A stretch of DNA of 30,135 bases from a virus: positions 1 through 30,135 of the IMG/VR virus record IMGVR_UViG_3300025159_000183. One strand, 5' to 3'. The notes beneath the pieces are model-generated. The model worked only from the letters and a program-made list of their open reading frames with translations, had not been told where the DNA came from and did no database searches. Each line of letters starts with the position of its first letter. Within the stretch, counting starts at the first letter, position 1. Both the position numbers and the translations under genes were made by a program. Below are positions 12,912 to 18,940 of the stretch, piece by piece.

Positions 12912-12991
12912 CGAGACTAGGGATGGACTGTACAAAGGTTGGCTGATGGTGGTAGATTCGAGAGCTAAAGGGCCTACAAAGGAGGAATCGA

Positions 12992-13168
12992 ATGACCCCC
13001 ACGACCGCAGAGGTGCTAGAGGCGCTGGACTGGATGCTTGACAATGTAGGAAGTGACGGCGATCGCTGGAAAGAATCAGATCGGTCTGACTGGAAAAAGT
13101 ATGATGCTATTCTTCGTGCCTATCGCGACAGGCTGAACCTGCAACCCCAACCGAACAAGGAGAAATAG
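12992..13168 (+). CDS. small hypothetical protein (58 aa)
   Basis: An ORF of 58 residues with a strong AGGAGG six bases before the ATG. It begins MTPTTAEVLEALDWMLDNVG and ends with a Gln/Pro/Lys-rich tail. The centre is rich in Trp, Asp and Lys (DRWKESDRSDWKKYD), and the protein looks helical. It stops two bases before the next gene and its last codons carry that gene's AAGGAG. GC-rich codon use matches its neighbours. Function is unknown. Confidence 0.65.
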   Translation: MTPTTAEVLEALDWMLDNVGSDGDRWKESDRSDWKKYDAILRAYRDRLNLQPQPNKEK

Positions 13169-13170
13169 CA

Positions 13171-13512
13171 ATGCCTACAGTCGAAGTTAGCCAAGAAACC
13201 TACGAGAAGCTGAAAGCACAGTTCGGCGCAGAGGTCGAGACCTTGGACCTGGACTCGCTTGATTCATTGATCGGCCAGAAGTGGTTCTTCCGCACCGTGA
13301 CCTATCACATGCTCGGCCTGGTCGAGAAGCGTCTCGGCAAGTTCCTGGTACTGGTGGATGCTTCTTGGATCGCGGACAGTGGGCGGTTCATGCAGGCGAT
13401 CAAGAATGGGACACTGGACGAAGTCGAGCCGGTCGGGGCATGCCTTCTCAACCTCGATACGGTGACAGACGCCTTCCCGTGGAAGCACCCGCTGCCGAAG
13501 AACCAAAAATGA
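13171..13512 (+). CDS. hypothetical protein
   Basis: A 113-residue protein (MPTVEVSQETYEKLKAQFG) preceded by AAGGAGAAATAGCA. It starts with a beta strand and helix of the kind seen in small DNA-binding or antitoxin-like proteins (VEVSQETYEKLKAQ), then a compact mixed domain (WFFRTVTYHMLGLVEKRLGKFLVLVDASWIADSGRF). The sequence does not match a family I can name. It lies directly upstream of the Gly-Ala repeat gene, ending 12 bases before that ATG. Confidence 0.65.
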   Translation: MPTVEVSQETYEKLKAQFGAEVETLDLDSLDSLIGQKWFFRTVTYHMLGLVEKRLGKFLVLVDASWIADSGRFMQAIKNGTLDEVEPVGACLLNLDTVTDAFPWKHPLPKNQK

Positions 13513-13524
13513 CGGCGGCGATCC

Positions 13525-13725
13525 ATGGGAGCGGGAGCGGGAGCGGGAGCGGGAGCGGGAGCGGGAGCAGGAGCAGGAGCAGGAGCTGGAGCAGGAGCTG
13601 GAGCAGGAGCTGGAGCAGGAGCAGGAGCAGGAGCAGGAGCGGGAGCTGGAGCAGGAGCGGGAGCCGGAGCTGGAGCTGGGGCTGGAGCAGGAGCAGGAGC
13701 GGGAGCCTATAACCAGGAGGGGTAG
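13525..13725 (+). CDS. poly(Gly-Ala) repeat protein
   Basis: A 66-residue ORF: Met, then 30 Gly-Ala dipeptides, then YNQEG and TAG. The repeat DNA is hexameric, GGAGCN. Every difference between units falls at a third codon position of this frame: Ala codons GCA 12, GCG 9, GCT 7, GCC 2; Gly codons GGA 29, GGG 1. In any other frame many of these changes would alter amino acids. That pattern points to selection on the Gly-Ala protein. There is no clear Shine-Dalgarno; coupling to the gene 12 bases upstream is possible. Its last codons hold the AGGAGG of the next gene. Gly-Ala arrays are known in silk and in EBNA1, where they resist proteasome unfolding; no phage role is known to me. Confidence 0.6.
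   Translation: MGAGAGAGAGAGAGAGAGAGAGAGAGAGAGAGAGAGAGAGAGAGAGAGAGAGAGAGAGAGAYNQEG
13528..13707 (+). repeat. hexanucleotide tandem repeat (GGAGCN)30
   Basis: Thirty in-phase units. Positions 1, 2, 4 and 5 of the hexamer never vary, position 3 varies once, and position 6 varies in most units. A 12-base higher-order period (GCA GGA GCT GGA) is visible around 13582-13617. The reverse strand reads as Leu/Pro or Ser/Cys repeats, which are by-products. Confidence 0.95.
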
Positions 13726-13726
13726 C

Positions 13727-13924
13727 ATGCTCAAGATATTCGGCACCGAAGTATCTACGCGCTCGATTCTCGAAGCTCAGGTCCACACCATAGTTGAGGT
13801 AGCCACGCTGGTCGGCTGGCTCGCGCTCGCCCAAGGCGGGGAGACGATCTGGAGCGTGGTGGTGCTCATCGTCGGCCTGGACGTGGAGCACATCCTGGCG
13901 CTGGCAGCCGGGAAGGACGCGTAA
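13727..13924 (+). CDS. small membrane protein
   Basis: A 65-residue protein with a charged N-terminus and two adjacent hydrophobic stretches (about residues 22-35 and 41-60: IVEVATLVGWLALAQ and IWSVVVLIVGLDVEHILALAA). Two short transmembrane helices with a Gly-Gly turn are likely. AGGAGGGG lies six bases before the ATG, inside the end of the Gly-Ala gene. A holin-like or membrane-anchoring role is possible. GC-rich codon use is like its upstream neighbours. Confidence 0.6.
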   Translation: MLKIFGTEVSTRSILEAQVHTIVEVATLVGWLALAQGGETIWSVVVLIVGLDVEHILALAAGKDA

Positions 13925-13930
13925 AGTGAG

Positions 13931-13972
13931 GGTCACGCCCGCACTCGCTTCGCGGGCGGGCGTGACCAAAAA
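13931..13972 (+). terminator. GC-rich hairpin, terminator-like
   Basis: GGTCACGCCCGC (13931-13942) pairs perfectly over 12 bp with GCGGGCGTGACC (13956-13967); the loop is ACTCGCTTCGCGG. An A-run, not a U-run, follows, so termination would be stronger on the other strand. It marks the end of the GC-rich gene island. The loop resembles that of the 12865 element. Confidence 0.5.
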
Positions 13973-14006
13973 GGAGGGAAAATTAAAGGAAGGAAGGAGA
14001 AGATCC

Positions 14007-14402
14007 ATGAAGGTGGCGATTGTAGGGTCTAGGACACTACACCCCAGCACACCCGAGATCAAGCAAGCCCTTGATATAGCAGGGTTTGAACCAACAGAGA
14101 TTGTGAGTGGCGGGGCAAATGGCGTGGACTTCAGGGCTGAGAGATACGCGGAGGACAACGAGCTCAAGATGACTATATTCAGGGCTGAGTGGTCCAAGAA
14201 CGGGAAATCAGCTGGGTACATGAGGAATAAGCTGATTGTGGATTACTCAGATGCTGTCCTGGTCTTCTGGGATGGAGCGAGCATGGGAACCCAACACACC
14301 ATGGACCTTTCGTACAAGGCAGATAAGCCCACATACGTAGTCGTTCCGAAGGAAGGAGGAGTAGGATGGAGTCCTCACCCAATGAAACATCCGATGCAGT
14401 AA
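14007..14402 (+). CDS. SLOG/YspA-like nucleotide-binding protein
   Basis: 131 residues from ATG at 14007 (MKVAIVGSRTL, with AAGGAGAAG upstream). It has a Rossmann-like start with GSR (7-9), the SGGANGVD motif (34-41) and AGYMRN plus VFWDGAS, the signature of the DprA/LOG-related SLOG group (DUF2493/YspA). These proteins bind nucleotides or nucleotide-derived ligands; some act in defence or stress signalling. A longer reading from 13926 passes through the GC hairpin and is unlikely. It overlaps the next gene by 37 bases. The exact substrate cannot be told from sequence. Confidence 0.75.
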   Translation: MKVAIVGSRTLHPSTPEIKQALDIAGFEPTEIVSGGANGVDFRAERYAEDNELKMTIFRAEWSKNGKSAGYMRNKLIVDYSDAVLVFWDGASMGTQHTMDLSYKADKPTYVVVPKEGGVGWSPHPMKHPMQ

Positions 14403-14605
14403 GCATTCCCGTAGAACTTGAGAACCAACAACTATCACCAATCGAAGTATCTATCATGCTCTTGAGGCATGAGAAAGAAATCGGAGACATCTTCGCAGTT
14501 GTCAACAAGATCAATACCGACGTTCAAGAGCTCTCAAAAGCTATCGGCATAACCATCGCTATTCTCAAGCAGATGAAGTCCGAGAAACGAATCATAGTTC
14601 CGTAA
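14366..14605 (+). CDS. small helical hypothetical protein
   Basis: A 79-residue protein (MESSPNETSDAVSIPVELEN) with a disordered acidic N-terminus and a helical C-terminal half (IFAVVNKINTDVQELSKAIGITIAILKQM) of coiled-coil character. AAGGAGGAG precedes the ATG, inside the SLOG gene. It is the last gene before a 236-base structured gap and so probably ends a transcription unit. Confidence 0.6.
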   Translation: MESSPNETSDAVSIPVELENQQLSPIEVSIMLLRHEKEIGDIFAVVNKINTDVQELSKAIGITIAILKQMKSEKRIIVP

Positions 14606-14611
14606 CCTGTC

Positions 14612-14676
14612 AAGATAAATCTTGGCCTACAAGAGTCTATCAGATAACAGGATAGCTTGAAGGCCAGATTTATTTT
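14612..14676 (+). ncRNA. 25-bp intergenic hairpin
   Basis: Bases 14612-14628 pair with 14661-14676 (16 bp with one bulged T), CAAG (14630-14633) with CTTG (14656-14659), and CTATC (14637-14641) with GATAG (14651-14655), leaving a 9-base loop. The 3' arm ends TTTATTTT. It begins 7 bases after a stop codon. It could be a terminator or a small structured RNA. The gene gap 14606-14841 otherwise holds only further stems and the 24-base repeat. Confidence 0.6.
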
Positions 14677-14699
14677 CTGGACCCTGTGCTAGGATCTTG

Positions 14700-14813
14700 C
14701 TATACCCTCCGACAACTATAGAGTGGGCTTCCAGCCTGGCCTGTAAGGAAGAGGCTGGTATAGAGGCGTAGGTAAATCGCCATCTACGAGGCGTATACGG
14801 GGTCTGGAAGACC
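14700..14813 (+). promoter_or_regulatory. structured leader of the 14842 gene with repeat copy
   Basis: Competing stems are visible: CTATACC (14700-14706) with GGTATAG (14757-14763), and CCAGCCT (14731-14737) with AGGCTGG (14752-14758). They share two bases, so only one can form fully. CGTAG/CTACG and GGTCT/AGACC hairpins follow. Mutually exclusive stems before a gene suggest a control element. Confidence 0.4.
14725..14748. repeat. 24-base intergenic repeat, copy 2
   Basis: Identical over 24 bases to 11716-11739. Both copies lie in leader regions of transcription units, in the same orientation relative to the window although the downstream genes point in opposite directions. Confidence 0.75.
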
Positions 14814-14841
14814 GAGATAAGGAACGTAGAAGGGAGGTCCC

Positions 14842-15201
14842 TTGAAGTTAAAGATAGGATACAAGGACACTCAGGAGCCTCAAGAAGGGAAAGAAGTGAG
14901 GCTCATGTGCGTGAGGGTCAACGATATAACCCAGGATCTTATTGCTGATGGATCCAGTATAAAGTTTTGTATCAGCTGTGGTCATAAGGTCTATGTGAGT
15001 CCATCGGGCATAGACCTTATGAAGGAAGAAAGGGCGGCTCCAATCTGTCTTCAGTGCACTATGGAAGATATGCCGGAAGATGAAGAAATCGCGCCGCTCA
15101 ATGAGAAACAAAAGAAGGAACTTACTGAGGTACTTTCGAAGGTGGTCAAGAAATACGGTCCAAAGATGAAAGGAGAATCCGATGGCGGGAAAAAAGTCTG
15201 A
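14842..15201 (+). CDS. zinc-ribbon hypothetical protein
   Basis: 119 residues from TTG at 14842 with AGGGAGG six bases upstream. CISC (residues 43-46) and CLQC (70-73) form a four-cysteine zinc ribbon separated by about 23 residues. The C-terminal third is acidic, then Lys-rich. An ATG at codon 22 (MCVRVND) is an alternative start. It overlaps the next gene by 20 bases. Small ribbon proteins of this sort are common in phages, with mostly unknown roles. Confidence 0.6.
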   Translation: MKLKIGYKDTQEPQEGKEVRLMCVRVNDITQDLIADGSSIKFCISCGHKVYVSPSGIDLMKEERAAPICLQCTMEDMPEDEEIAPLNEKQKKELTEVLSKVVKKYGPKMKGESDGGKKV

Positions 15202-15391
15202 TAGGAAGAAAGGCCAGGCAAGGAAGGTTGGAAGGACCAAGAGGGCCCCTATGAGAACGGAGAAGCGCTTCAAGAGGGCCTACGAGAACAAGCTGAAGAG
15301 GGTGAACCGGGACCGAGCGAAGTCGGGCAAGCCACCTGTTGTGTTCCTGTCTGGTTACGACATCACAACCGGAAAGCCATTGGCAGAGTAG
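15182..15391 (+). CDS. very basic small protein
   Basis: A 69-residue protein with about 30 percent Lys and Arg (MAGKKSDRKKGQARKVGRTK), AAAGGAG upstream, and an ordered-looking end (PPVVFLSGYDITTGKPLAE). It probably binds nucleic acid or an acidic protein. The ATG lies within the end of the preceding zinc-ribbon gene. Confidence 0.6.
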   Translation: MAGKKSDRKKGQARKVGRTKRAPMRTEKRFKRAYENKLKRVNRDRAKSGKPPVVFLSGYDITTGKPLAE

Positions 15392-15411
15392 TACCACAGG
15401 AGGAAAGGTCT

Positions 15412-15843
15412 ATGACCGGGTTCCATATCCGTGAGACAATTACCAAAGGCAAGCACGTCCACAGAGTATTTCAGACCATGAGCCGTGGTGCCTTCCACGG
15501 GTTACTCCAGAGCATTATCGACAATGCCAGAAGACCATCCCTTTCAGCTCAGGTGATTGGAATTCTCAGCTATAGCTGTGAGAATCCAAACTCCAGTCCG
15601 TTCGATGTGATGTCCCACTTCCGTCTCGCCGCGCCTCACCTTGCGGGGCGCGGCTCGCCAGAGGAAGGAGGATCCTGTGTGCGGTCCAACGATCAAACGT
15701 CAGGAGATCCGGGGAAGGTGCAGCATCTGCGGAAAGGAGGAAGCATCGGAGCAACTCAAGGAAACAGGGCTTCTCGTGGGAAGGGAATGTCTCGGCATCG
15801 TCCAAAAGGAAAGAGGAAAACCACCAGCGCCGGTAGGACTTGA
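15412..15843 (+). CDS. hypothetical protein reading through a GC hairpin
   Basis: It starts MTGFHIRETITKGKHVHRVF with AGGAGG eight bases upstream. The first 70 residues look genuine (GAFHGLLQSIIDNARRPSLSAQVIGILSYS). From about 15626 the frame enters a GC-rich hairpin and then the next gene in another frame, where the product becomes Gly/Ser/Arg-rich. The original stop may have been displaced by the hairpin element, or the long overlap may be tolerated. A similar situation is seen at the left edge of the window. Confidence 0.5.
   Translation: MTGFHIRETITKGKHVHRVFQTMSRGAFHGLLQSIIDNARRPSLSAQVIGILSYSCENPNSSPFDVMSHFRLAAPHLAGRGSPEEGGSCVRSNDQTSGDPGKVQHLRKGGSIGATQGNRASRGKGMSRHRPKGKRKTTSAGRT
15628..15654 (+). 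repeat. GC-rich palindromic element
   Basis: GCCGCGCC (15628-15635) pairs perfectly with GGCGCGGC (15647-15654); the loop TCACCTTGCGG resembles those at 12876-12900 and 13943-13955. It lies just upstream of the ribosome binding site of the 15677 gene. Confidence 0.55.
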
Positions 15844-16054
15844 TTTCGAGGACAAGAGAGACATCCACGAAATTCGGGACTCGATCAAGTCAAGAAGTCA
15901 CGTGAACGAGCGGTACACGAAACCTGTCCAGAGAAAGTACTTTGTAGACAACAACCCAGATAGGTTTGAGAGGACGGAAAACAACCCTGGGAAGCCACCA
16001 TCTACTGGAACGGAGCGGTCATGGGATGTTCCGCTAGACCGAAGGGGAAGATAA
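15677..16054 (+). CDS. hypothetical protein with N-terminal Cys knuckle
   Basis: 125 residues from GTG at 15677, placed five bases after AGGAGG. CSIC at about residues 13-16 and Cys34 suggest a partial zinc ribbon. The rest is charged and disordered-looking, with PVQRKYFVDNNPDRFERTENNPGKPPS. The reading frame is open further upstream through the GC hairpin but without a binding site. Function is unknown. Confidence 0.55.
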   Translation: MCGPTIKRQEIRGRCSICGKEEASEQLKETGLLVGRECLGIVQKERGKPPAPVGLDFEDKRDIHEIRDSIKSRSHVNERYTKPVQRKYFVDNNPDRFERTENNPGKPPSTGTERSWDVPLDRRGR

Positions 16055-16063
16055 GGAGAACCA

Positions 16064-16831
16064 ATGAGCACGAAAAACAGTCCTGATGGGATGCCTCGGA
16101 GGATTTACGAAGCTCTTTCAATGCTTCACTACGCAGAGTCTGGACGTAGACTAGCAAGAAAGACGGAATCTTCCTTATCAGAAGTCGTCCTTTTAGATGG
16201 GAATCACTTCTGTATCAATATGCCGAGTACAGGACCCATCAGTATTTTGATCTCCAAGACCATAGCTATCGTCAACAGAATCATTCCGATGAGGCTTGTC
16301 GCCATGAGCACCATTGTTAATGAGGAATATATCAACAAAGCGCAAGCAAGGAACATGGATCCTGAGAACAGACTCCAGAACTGTTCCAAGATGGCAATGA
16401 TCGTGGCGTGGTCGGATGAAGGTTCTTTCATCGGCAGAGCCCCATTCGAGGAGTTCATCACTGGAGAGATGTTCTGGAGTTCCAATAAGGGTACTACCTC
16501 AGAGTTCATCAAGGTCATGGACCTTACAGCGAGGGAGAGAGTTCCAGAGGTGGTAGCCAAGTTACTAGCTTCAAAGGGCATGGAGCTTCTCAAGTGTCTC
16601 AGCCAGATTGGTGATGGAGATGAGATTAGAGCAATCTCAGAGAAAATCCACAAGCTCCTCGTATCCATGACCGTCGAGTCATCCAAGCTTTTGTCTCCAG
16701 AGATAATAAAAAGCATCCTGGATAACTTCGACGTAACCCAAGAGGAAGATCCAGATGTAATAGGAGATGCCAATGAATTCGAAAATCCCTTCAAGCCCAG
16801 TTCTGGAAAAGCTTCCAGATTTAAGCCGTAG
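16064..16831 (+). CDS. hypothetical protein (255 aa)
   Basis: A well-formed soluble protein (MSTKNSPDGMPRRIYEALSM) with ATAAGGAG upstream. Mixed alpha/beta N-terminal two thirds (SILISKTIAIVNRIIPMRLVAM), then long helices (ISEKIHKLLVSMTVESSKLL) and an acidic, Pro/Ser-rich tail. I recognise no motif. It is followed, with a 59-base overlap, by another unknown gene of similar style, so the two may work together. Confidence 0.65.
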   Translation: MSTKNSPDGMPRRIYEALSMLHYAESGRRLARKTESSLSEVVLLDGNHFCINMPSTGPISILISKTIAIVNRIIPMRLVAMSTIVNEEYINKAQARNMDPENRLQNCSKMAMIVAWSDEGSFIGRAPFEEFITGEMFWSSNKGTTSEFIKVMDLTARERVPEVVAKLLASKGMELLKCLSQIGDGDEIRAISEKIHKLLVSMTVESSKLLSPEIIKSILDNFDVTQEEDPDVIGDANEFENPFKPSSGKASRFKP

Positions 16832-17309
16832 GGTAGCCGAGAAGCTCATCGGTTACGCTAGGGAAGCCATACGAGCTGGTCAGGAAATCAGAGGAAGTAT
16901 GTTTGTCCTACTCGGAAATGAAATCGTCCATGGAGATATGGATCTAAAAAAAAACACAAGGGAGATGTTTTACAAGGGAACAGCACATCAGGTTCTTAAG
17001 TGTCCTCCAGACCTTCTCATGATGTTCACAGAGGTTTGGACGAAGACTGTCGAAGGAAAAGATCCTCCGGAGTATTGTCCTCCACTCAAGGGTGGAGATC
17101 CAGGAGTCGGAGAGTCTCTGGTAATTATCCTCTGGAGTCCAGATGTTGAGGGGATCGGTTATGTAGATATCAAGAGAACGAGCATCGGATCATACACAGA
17201 GGATCCGTCCTGGATGTCTGTCGAGGATGCAGGAGGACTGCTTGTAGAGGATTTCTTTGATACAATCAGGAAAGGGAGAGCCCAACATGGAATCAGCGAA
17301 GATTCTTGA
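16773..17309 (+). CDS. hypothetical protein (178 aa)
   Basis: It starts at ATG 16773 (MNSKIPSSPVLEKLPDLS), six bases after TAGGAG; an ATG two codons earlier is too close to that site. The protein is mixed alpha/beta: an N-terminal helix (VAEKLIGYAREAIRAGQ), strands (GSMFVLLGNEIVHG, SLVIILWSPDVEGIGYV) and a helical C-terminus. No catalytic motif is apparent. It overlaps both neighbours, so the three are probably co-translated. Confidence 0.6.
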   Translation: MNSKIPSSPVLEKLPDLSRRVAEKLIGYAREAIRAGQEIRGSMFVLLGNEIVHGDMDLKKNTREMFYKGTAHQVLKCPPDLLMMFTEVWTKTVEGKDPPEYCPPLKGGDPGVGESLVIILWSPDVEGIGYVDIKRTSIGSYTEDPSWMSVEDAGGLLVEDFFDTIRKGRAQHGISEDS

Positions 17310-17475
17310 AAGGACGTTCGTGGTCCAGATCCGGGGGACAGGCAGGGGGACCCTTCTCAAGGAATACCACATCAACGCCAAAAACAAGGAAGATGCCGAG
17401 GCTCTTGGCTACAGAGAGTGGCTGGATGAACGGGGCCACAAAGGGGTAAACGTGAGGTGCTACCAGCAAGATTGA
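17287..17475 (+). CDS. small hypothetical protein
   Basis: 62 residues from ATG 17287 (MESAKILERTFVVQIRGTGRG), with AAAGGGAGAG upstream. The strand-helix pattern (TFVVQIRG, then NKEDAEALGYREWLDERG) resembles compact alpha/beta domains of about 60 residues. It lies inside the end of the preceding gene and overlaps the next by 19 bases. Confidence 0.55.
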   Translation: MESAKILERTFVVQIRGTGRGTLLKEYHINAKNKEDAEALGYREWLDERGHKGVNVRCYQQD

Positions 17476-17702
17476 AGAAGAGAGCTCCAGAGAGTCATCA
17501 GATCGACACCGGGGCTACTGAGCTCATTATTGATAACCCCAGGCTGCCGTGCGTTTACTCAGTGTTCTCCTCAGATGGAGTGGTTGTATGGGGCTCAGAC
17601 TACGGAAGGGAGCTGATCGGATGGCAGGTCGAAAGAGTGCGAGACGAGTGCCGAAGAAGAGGGTGGCGGCTAAAAGAAAAAAGGACTATACTAATGCGCT
17701 AG
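17457..17702 (+). CDS. small hypothetical protein
   Basis: 81 residues from GTG 17457, with AAGGGG upstream at moderate spacing. A TTG at codon 6 is an alternative. The middle has short strands (YSVFSSDGVVVWGSDYG) and a helical basic end (VERVRDECRRRGWRLKEKRT). It overlaps the next gene by 82 bases in another frame. Its function is not known. Confidence 0.5.
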   Translation: MLPARLKKRAPESHQIDTGATELIIDNPRLPCVYSVFSSDGVVVWGSDYGRELIGWQVERVRDECRRRGWRLKEKRTILMR

Positions 17703-18169
17703 CCGCTCAACCGCTGTACGGACTGTTTTGGCACGTACATCATGGCAATCTTTACGACTTCTGCTTTAATCTGGCTGAGAGAACAAATTACATCTACAAA
17801 AACAAGGGTCTTGATGAGATCAAGATCCGACTTCGGAGAATAAGAGCAGTACAAAAACCGGTGGGCGACCAGGTTCTATACAGAACGGCTCTGGAGACAT
17901 GTCGGATTACGAATCTGGCTGTTGAGATGGTACGAGCCATGAAAAATAAGAGGCTGATAGCCTCCTATATCTCAGCAAAGGAAATTTGCAAATACCTCAT
18001 CAGGCTCAGGGTGAATTCGGTTGACGATTACATGGATTCTGTCCGCTCATACTTCGATATGAAACGACTCCACTCTAAGGAGTGTAAGAAGTGCCCGTGG
18101 GAAAACGGCAACCTGTTTCACAATGCAAAGTCCAAGGAACTCAGGAACAAGTACAGACATAAACTCTGA
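17621..18169 (+). CDS. hypothetical basic helical protein
   Basis: 182 residues from ATG 17621 (MAGRKSARRVPKKRVAAKRK), with GGGAG upstream. A strongly basic N-terminus is followed by a helical body (NLAERTNYIYKNKGLDEIKIRLRRIRAV), and a CKKCPW knuckle lies near residue 163. It may bind nucleic acid. The body reminds me of four-helix proteins encoded by retroelement accessory genes and phage ribosome-like helical bundles, but this is only a resemblance. It ends just before a GC-rich hairpin. Confidence 0.55.
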   Translation: MAGRKSARRVPKKRVAAKRKKDYTNALAAQPLYGLFWHVHHGNLYDFCFNLAERTNYIYKNKGLDEIKIRLRRIRAVQKPVGDQVLYRTALETCRITNLAVEMVRAMKNKRLIASYISAKEICKYLIRLRVNSVDDYMDSVRSYFDMKRLHSKECKKCPWENGNLFHNAKSKELRNKYRHKL

Positions 18170-18178
18170 GAGACGGGC

Positions 18179-18208
18179 CTCGCGCCCTTCGTTCCTCGCG
18201 GGCGCGAG
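18179..18208 (+). repeat. GC-rich palindromic element
   Basis: CTCGCGCCC (18179-18187) pairs perfectly with GGGCGCGAG (18200-18208), loop TTCGTTCCTCGC. It lies ten bases after a stop codon and just before the Shine-Dalgarno of the 18224 gene. No U-run follows. Confidence 0.55.
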
Positions 18209-18223
18209 TCCAAGGAGACCCAT

Positions 18224-18466
18224 GTGGAAAAGAAAGAGCGGTGTGATGTTTGCAAGGCTACACCAAGTGATGAGGAAGGAATGGAGCTCCTGGGGGTTGC
18301 AGATCCACAGTGTACTCTCTGTACGTACTGCTTTGAATGGTTAAAGCAAGATCGGGCAGAACTATGCCAGGCCTTGAGAGAAAGCAGAAGGGTGCCAGAG
18401 GCAATCGCTGAAAAGAGAAGTGTCCTGAGTAGGATCATGGATTTGGTCCTACCAAGCAAGGAGTAG
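18224..18466 (+). CDS. zinc-ribbon protein
   Basis: 80 residues from GTG 18224, with AAGGAG six bases upstream. CDVC (7-10) and CTLCTYC (30-36) give two knuckles of a zinc ribbon; a helical C-terminus follows (LKQDRAELCQALRESRRV). An overlapping ATG two bases earlier is in another frame. It is directly followed by a second zinc-ribbon gene. Confidence 0.6.
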   Translation: MEKKERCDVCKATPSDEEGMELLGVADPQCTLCTYCFEWLKQDRAELCQALRESRRVPEAIAEKRSVLSRIMDLVLPSKE

Positions 18467-18471
18467 ACTCT

Positions 18472-18681
18472 GTGACCGTAGCCAGAAACATCAGTGTATG
18501 TGACTACTGTAGAAAGGTTGTGATCTCTGATCAGATCACATACGATCAAGAGCTGAGGGTTGGGTACTGTGAGGACGAGAACTGTAAAGAACAACACAAG
18601 CTCGAATCAAACGGCGGAGCAAGAGTTAAGGGCAACGAGAATGGGAAAGCGAGGAAGCCTGATGAGAAAACCAAGAGCTGA
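18472..18681 (+). CDS. zinc-finger protein
   Basis: 69 residues from GTG 18472, eight bases after AGGAG at the end of the previous gene. CDYC (10-13) and C33-x4-C38 define the metal site. The C-terminal half is Lys/Asn/Gly-rich and probably disordered. Its end overlaps nothing, but the next gene begins 28 bases later. Confidence 0.55.
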   Translation: MTVARNISVCDYCRKVVISDQITYDQELRVGYCEDENCKEQHKLESNGGARVKGNENGKARKPDEKTKS

Positions 18682-18709
18682 TGTCCGTATCTATAAGAAG
18701 GAGGAAGAC

Positions 18710-18940
18710 ATGGCCATACAGATGAAGGTGCGGTGGTGGGATCACATGGACGAACCTGTTGTCTTTCTTGAGGTTGGCCCAGGAGAGATCTCAATGACAA
18801 GAACAGAGTGGGACGCTCTCAAGGATACAGTGGAAGGTGCTTTTGAGGAGGTAAAATCTCCCTTGACAGAGGGGAAGCGTGGTCCTAGACTTCTCACCAT
18901 GGATGAACTATCAGGACCCCTATCGGGAGATGAGGTATGA
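18710..18940 (+). CDS. small hypothetical protein before the ERF gene
   Basis: 76 residues from ATG 18710 (MAIQMKVRWWDHMDEPVVFL), chosen because AAGGAGG lies five bases upstream. Strand-rich N-terminal half, helical centre (SMTRTEWDALKDTVEGAF), acidic end. Its TGA overlaps the ATG of the ERF gene (ATGA), so co-translation with the recombinase is likely. Confidence 0.6.
   Translation: MAIQMKVRWWDHMDEPVVFLEVGPGEISMTRTEWDALKDTVEGAFEEVKSPLTEGKRGPRLLTMDELSGPLSGDEV

Noticed and set aside
13528-13707. CRISPR-like tandem array
   Set aside because: Units are 6 bases with no spacers; it is a coding microsatellite.
13448-14221. Minus-strand frame of 257 codons with Leu/Pro repeats
   Set aside because: It is the reverse reading of the Gly-Ala repeat and flanking rightward genes; repeat variation does not fit selection in that frame.
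14690-14770. Possible tRNA around the 7-bp stem CTATACC/GGTATAG
   Set aside because: No T-loop (GTTCRA) or anticodon arm of proper size; the stem encloses too few bases.
18655-18680. CTGATGAG resembling a hammerhead ribozyme core
   Set aside because: No matching CGAAA and no flanking stems; it lies inside coding sequence.
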